This document shows, in pieces, positions 61,741-64,000 of a DNA stretch of 64,000 bases (its first letter is position 1; each line of letters starts with the position of its first letter). Source of the DNA: PHAA01 sp034927445 (GTDB lineage: Bacteria > Bacillota > Syntrophomonadia > Syntrophomonadales > Syntrophomonadaceae); contig JAYFPZ010000016.1 of the NCBI GenBank assembly GCA_034927445.1, positions 109,998 to 173,997 on the forward strand, read 5' to 3'. The translations under genes were made by a program, and so were the position numbers. The notes under the pieces were generated by a model. It was not told the origin of the DNA, ran no database searches, and was given only the letters and a program-made list of their open reading frames with translations.

Positions 61741-61834
61741 GCAAACTCCTTTCCACACTGGGAGGCACAACCGTTTCCCGTTGCACCTAACGGTCTCAAA
61801 ACCATATTACATTAGGTTTAGAGACTCGGAGATT
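61741..61834 (-). promoter_or_regulatory. Structured RNA copy B (orphan, same family as copies A and C)
   Basis: Minus strand: ATCTCCGAGTCTC, AAACC-TAATGTAATAT-GGTTT, TGAGACC, GGTGCAAC-GGGAAACG-GTTGTGCC, TCCCAGTGTG, GAAAGGAGTTTGC. Each stem of copy A is kept, with compensating base changes (GTACAGC/GCTGTAC versus GTGCAAC/GTTGTGC). The CCTAA...TATGG receptor-like motif is nearly ideal. No minus-strand gene lies downstream: transcription would run into two terminators and the 3' end of cbiO. It is therefore an orphan riboswitch, a small RNA, or a relic. Confidence 0.65.
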
Positions 61835-62094
61835 GAAGACTGAAACTTTGACCAATTCTAGTTATAACTGATTTTATACTTCATTATTCATTCACGCAAT
61901 AGTAATTTATTACTTCCTAGGGCTTTAAACCGGCCTGCCCGATAAGTGGGGGCAATCAATCCTGGCCGCGGACATGTGCAAGCTGGGTAAAATATTTTGA
62001 CTTTTTTGCAGGATTTAGAGTTTATGCGGAGAATATTATAAGCAGGATATTATAAAGTATATATAAGATAAGCATTATTATTTTTAATATATCA

Positions 62095-62190
62095 ATTCTC
62101 CGAGTCTGAATACCTAAGGGAAAGCTAAGGTATCCAGACCATTTAGGGTGTGATTGGAAACATTCATGCCTTCCATTGTGAAAAGGAGAT
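62095..62190 (+). promoter_or_regulatory. Structured RNA copy C (possible Moco/Tuco-type riboswitch) upstream of hypAB
   Basis: Plus strand: TTCTCCGAGTCTG, ATACCTAAG-GGAAAGCT-AAGGTAT, CCAGACC, GGTGTGA-TTGGAAACAT-TCATGCC, TTCCATTGTG, AAAAGGAG. It shares all conserved words and stems with copies A and B. The outer GTCTG/CAGAC pair replaces GTCTC/GAG(A/G)C, a covarying change. It is followed by an expression platform with a terminator (to 62286) and a second platform before hypA, so it probably controls the hypAB-[NiFe] hydrogenase operon. Confidence 0.7.
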
Positions 62191-62258
62191 GCTCGGTTTT
62201 TACATGGGTATTGAGCGGGTTTATGAGAACTTAACTGCTTGGCTATCTGTGTATTTAG

Positions 62259-62286
62259 GCTCGGCATTTCTACGGCCGGGCTTTTT
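62259..62286 (+). terminator. Terminator of the first hyp-leader expression platform
   Basis: GCTCGGC (62259-62265) pairs with GCCGGGC (62275-62281, one G-U pair), followed by five T residues. Confidence 0.7.
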
Positions 62287-62560
62287 AAAATTTTACATAA
62301 GTACCGTTGCGCTATTTTTCTTCACAATACATATATATCCAGTTGCAGCATAAATATTATAGTGCATGTTTGGCGATTTGGTTTATATACAGGCCGCATT
62401 AATAGGAAAAATACCTAAAGCAGGATAAAAAAAGAAAAATGACGGATATTGCATAATTATATGTTTAGCTAGTTTGCTTATTTAAATTGAAACTGGAAAA
62501 AAAGTAATTCTGTACACTATCATTAAGGAACAGATAACAAAATAAGTACCAGTTTGTATT

Positions 62561-62662
62561 TAGGAGATGCTCAGTATACGCAGGTATTAAGCGGGTTCAT
62601 GAAGGGCTCAACTGCTTAAGTATTTGTGCGTCTAATGCCCGGCATTTCTTGTCGGGCTTTTT
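62561..62662 (+). promoter_or_regulatory. Second expression platform with terminator upstream of hypA
   Basis: This segment repeats the region 62183-62286 at about 70 percent identity by eye. Shared words include AGGAGATGCTC, GGTATT, AGCGGGTT, AACTGCTT and CGGCATTTCT. It ends in the terminator GCCCGGC (62637-62643) / GTCGGGC (62651-62657) with TTTTT. The aptamer CTCCGAG part is not recognisable before it, so the aptamer was lost or replaced. Internal stems TTAAGC/GCTTAA and GTT/AAC are conserved in pairing between the two copies. Confidence 0.6.
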
Positions 62663-62694
62663 GTTTAAGTATTCTATGCGAATGAGGTAGTGAC

Positions 62695-63048
62695 GTGCAC
62701 GAATTATCCATCATGGAAGGTGTCCTGAATATGGTTAGGGAAAGCGCCGGGCAAAACCACATCAACAAGATAAAATCAATCAAGCTGGTAATAGGTAAAC
62801 TTTCAACGGTTCTTCCCGATAGTCTGCATTTTTGTTTTCAAGCCCTTAGCAGTCAGGAGGATCTGTTCGATGGTGCAGTTCTGGAAATTGAAGAGCGGGA
62901 TGCGGTAATCCGGTGTCCTGAATGTGATAAAGAATATACCGTGGAAGACGGGTTCTGCTTTGTTTGCCCCGACTGCGAGGGGATTAACGTCGCAATCATA
63001 AGCGGGAGGGAAATGTATCTCGACTATTATGAAGGAGACGATAATTGA
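62695..63048 (+). CDS. hypA: Hydrogenase nickel-incorporation protein HypA
   Basis: A 117-residue metallochaperone that delivers nickel to [NiFe] hydrogenase with HypB. The N-terminal Met-His-Glu nickel site (MHELSIMEGVL) is intact, and the zinc site has two CxxC motifs (CPEC and CPDC). GTG start, consistent with the required Met-His-Glu N-terminus. The stop codon overlaps the hypB start (TGATG). Confidence 0.95.
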   Translation: MHELSIMEGVLNMVRESAGQNHINKIKSIKLVIGKLSTVLPDSLHFCFQALSSQEDLFDGAVLEIEERDAVIRCPECDKEYTVEDGFCFVCPDCEGINVAIISGREMYLDYYEGDDN

Positions 63049-63704
63049 TGGTTCAGGTCAATATGGAAAGCAGCCTGCTGGGGGCAAATGAATTGCTGGC
63101 CCGGCGCAACCGGAATGCATTTAATGAACAGGGACTGCTGGTTGTTAATCTGATGAGTTCACCCGGATCAGGCAAAACCACTATCTTGGAAAAAAGCATT
63201 GAGTATTTGGCCGGCAAGCTGCGGCTGGGTGTAATTGAAGGAGATCTTTATACTGATGAAGATGCCCGGCGGATTGAAAAAAAAGGCGCCCGGGTTATTC
63301 AGATTAATACTGAGGGGGCTTGCCACCTGGATGCAGGTATGGTTGGCAAGGCCTATCAGCAAATATCCGGTGATCTGGATCTGGTTTTTATTGAAAATGT
63401 GGGGAACTTGGTTTGCCCGGCCGAATTTGACCTGGGTGAAGATTTTCGGGCGGTAGTAATCAGTACTGCCGAAGGGAATGACAAGCCCCGGAAATATCCA
63501 TTGATTTTTCATGAAGCTCGAGTGATACTGGTCAATAAGATAGACCTCTTGCCTTATACTGATTTTAGTCTGGACAAGGTTAAAGAAGATATTGCCCAGA
63601 TTAATCCCTCCGCTGCGGTATTTATGGTCTCGGGACGTACCGGGGAGGGTATAGAAGCTTGGAATGAATGGTTATTGGAGGAGGTGAAGAAGAAAAGACC
63701 GTAA
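63048..63704 (+). CDS. hypB: Hydrogenase maturation GTPase HypB
   Basis: A 218-residue SIMIBI GTPase for nickel insertion: P-loop SSPGSGKTT, DLYTDEDARRIE, ENVGNLVCPAEFDLGED and the guanine-specificity motif NKIDLLPY. The N-terminal CxxCGC metal site and the His-rich stretch of some HypB proteins are absent, so storage may fall to the His-rich CooT fusion upstream. ATG 63048 overlaps the hypA stop; TTG 63045 is an in-frame alternative. Confidence 0.93.
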   Translation: MVQVNMESSLLGANELLARRNRNAFNEQGLLVVNLMSSPGSGKTTILEKSIEYLAGKLRLGVIEGDLYTDEDARRIEKKGARVIQINTEGACHLDAGMVGKAYQQISGDLDLVFIENVGNLVCPAEFDLGEDFRAVVISTAEGNDKPRKYPLIFHEARVILVNKIDLLPYTDFSLDKVKEDIAQINPSAAVFMVSGRTGEGIEAWNEWLLEEVKKKRP

Positions 63705-63790
63705 AATATAGATAGAGATAATTACGTTCTTTGTAGTTGGGATTGGATAAGAAGATACTAGATATTATTTTAGTGGGGGGAATGTATGAA

Positions 63791-64000
63791 ATGCCAACCA
63801 AATTAAGTCGTCGTGACTTTATGCTTGCTTGCGCAGGTTCTGCGGCAGCCGTATCCCTGGCAGGATATTTGTCTCCGTTTATAACCGAGGCTGCGGCCGC
63901 AGGGGAATTGCCTCCAGTAATTTGGTTAGCCGGAGGTGCCTGTACTGGCTGTTCGATTTCCTTGTTAAACTGTGAAAATCCGGATATTCAAGATGTGCTG
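63791..64000 (+). CDS. [NiFe] hydrogenase small subunit (5' part, cut by window end)
   Basis: The first 70 codons of a Tat-exported [NiFe] hydrogenase small subunit. The twin-arginine motif KLSRRDFM is followed by a hydrophobic stretch (about residues 12-35). After the likely cleavage region AAAAGE comes VIWLAGGACTGCSISLLN, the proximal-cluster CxxC motif of uptake-type hydrogenases. An upstream ATG at 63785 runs into a stop after six codons, so ATG 63791 is used. It follows hypAB by about 85 bases and shows that the maturation genes serve an adjacent exported [NiFe] enzyme. Confidence 0.92.
   Translation, partial: MPTKLSRRDFMLACAGSAAAVSLAGYLSPFITEAAAAGELPPVIWLAGGACTGCSISLLNCENPDIQDVL

Larger units (their letters stand above)
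61459..62694. other. 1.2-kb intergenic region with structured RNAs between cbiO and hypA
   Basis: No protein gene is supported. Left to right it contains the cbiO terminator (61478-61531), two minus-strand terminators (61542-61575 and 61682-61712) and the minus-strand RNA copy B (61741-61834). An AT-rich promoter-like stretch follows, then plus-strand RNA copy C (62095-62190) with its expression platform and terminator to 62286. Last is a second, similar expression platform with terminator (62561-62662), directly before hypA. Confidence 0.65.

Noticed and set aside
61331..61805. Frames in the cbiO-hypA intergenic region
   Set aside because: They cross terminators on both strands and the structured RNA; no ribosome sites and no recognisable domains.
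62095..62190. Cyclic-di-GMP-I, cobalamin or NiCo riboswitch for the RNA family
   Set aside because: None of the key consensus words of those classes as I know them are present. The CTCCGAG...GGAAAC...AAAGGAG pattern fits Moco-type RNA better, though this still needs a covariance-model check.

Overview
The window comes from an anaerobic, spore-forming member of the Firmicutes (class Clostridia). The gene set fits a syntrophic or fermentative Syntrophomonas-like organism, but this placement is inferred from gene content and no marker gene for taxonomy is present. Supporting signs are a CIRCE element, many TTG/GTG starts with AGGAGG-type ribosome binding sites, sigma-54 enhancer-binding regulators, an oxygen-sensitive 4-hydroxybutyryl-CoA dehydratase, an [FeFe] hydrogenase, the start of a [NiFe] hydrogenase, and an exosporium-type collagen-like protein. 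No tRNA, rRNA, insertion sequence, CRISPR array or phage module was seen.

Layout. 1-8.0 kb: a PAS-GGDEF-HD-GYP protein, CIRCE-controlled htpG, a DUF815 ATPase, a TtcA-like PP-loop protein, speD and a 3D-domain cell-wall protein. 8.0-21.9 kb: a catabolic block for 4-hydroxybutyrate. It holds a CoA-transferase and a PAS/sigma-54 activator, followed by a likely operon of crotonase, acyl-CoA dehydrogenase, a Liv-type ABC transporter, 4-hydroxybutyryl-CoA dehydratase and an iron alcohol dehydrogenase. Both ends of the block have a well-formed -24/-12 promoter, and both carry the same TGAAACA-type upstream motif. 21.9-32.5 kb: envelope genes (MurJ, a MurE-like ligase with an unusual substrate motif, an ATP-grasp ligase, FemAB), a second iron alcohol dehydrogenase, and an OmpR-type two-component system. 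32.9-38.8 kb: two tandem AcoR-like activators and a DUF362-ferredoxin protein.

38.9-50.7 kb is a surface-glycan and spore-surface locus. A five-gene minus-strand operon makes an amino sugar (CapE, RmlD-like and WecB-like enzymes, i.e. an L-QuiNAc or L-FucNAc type pathway) and contributes glycosyltransferases, including a methyltransferase-GT-GT fusion. It is divergent from a BclB-like collagen protein, which is followed by a two-GT/TPR protein and a cysteine-rich DUF4489 protein. 50.8-52.5 kb holds small membrane proteins and a lipoprotein.

52.9-64.0 kb is a hydrogen and nickel region. It contains an exported [FeFe] hydrogenase with its own cytochrome b; an SDR, DUF3842 and FmdE; a CooT-DUF4198 fusion; a CbiMN-CbiQ-CbiO metal transporter; hypA and hypB; and the beginning of a Tat-exported [NiFe] hydrogenase small subunit, cut by the window end. 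Three copies of one conserved structured RNA (CTCCGAG...GGAAAC...AAAGGAG) lie in the long intergenic spaces here. One is upstream of the [FeFe] hydrogenase operon, one upstream of hypAB, and one is an orphan. Each is followed by an intrinsic terminator. It resembles a molybdenum/tungsten-cofactor type riboswitch, but that family assignment is from memory and unverified. This RNA-hydrogenase association is the most interesting feature of the window.
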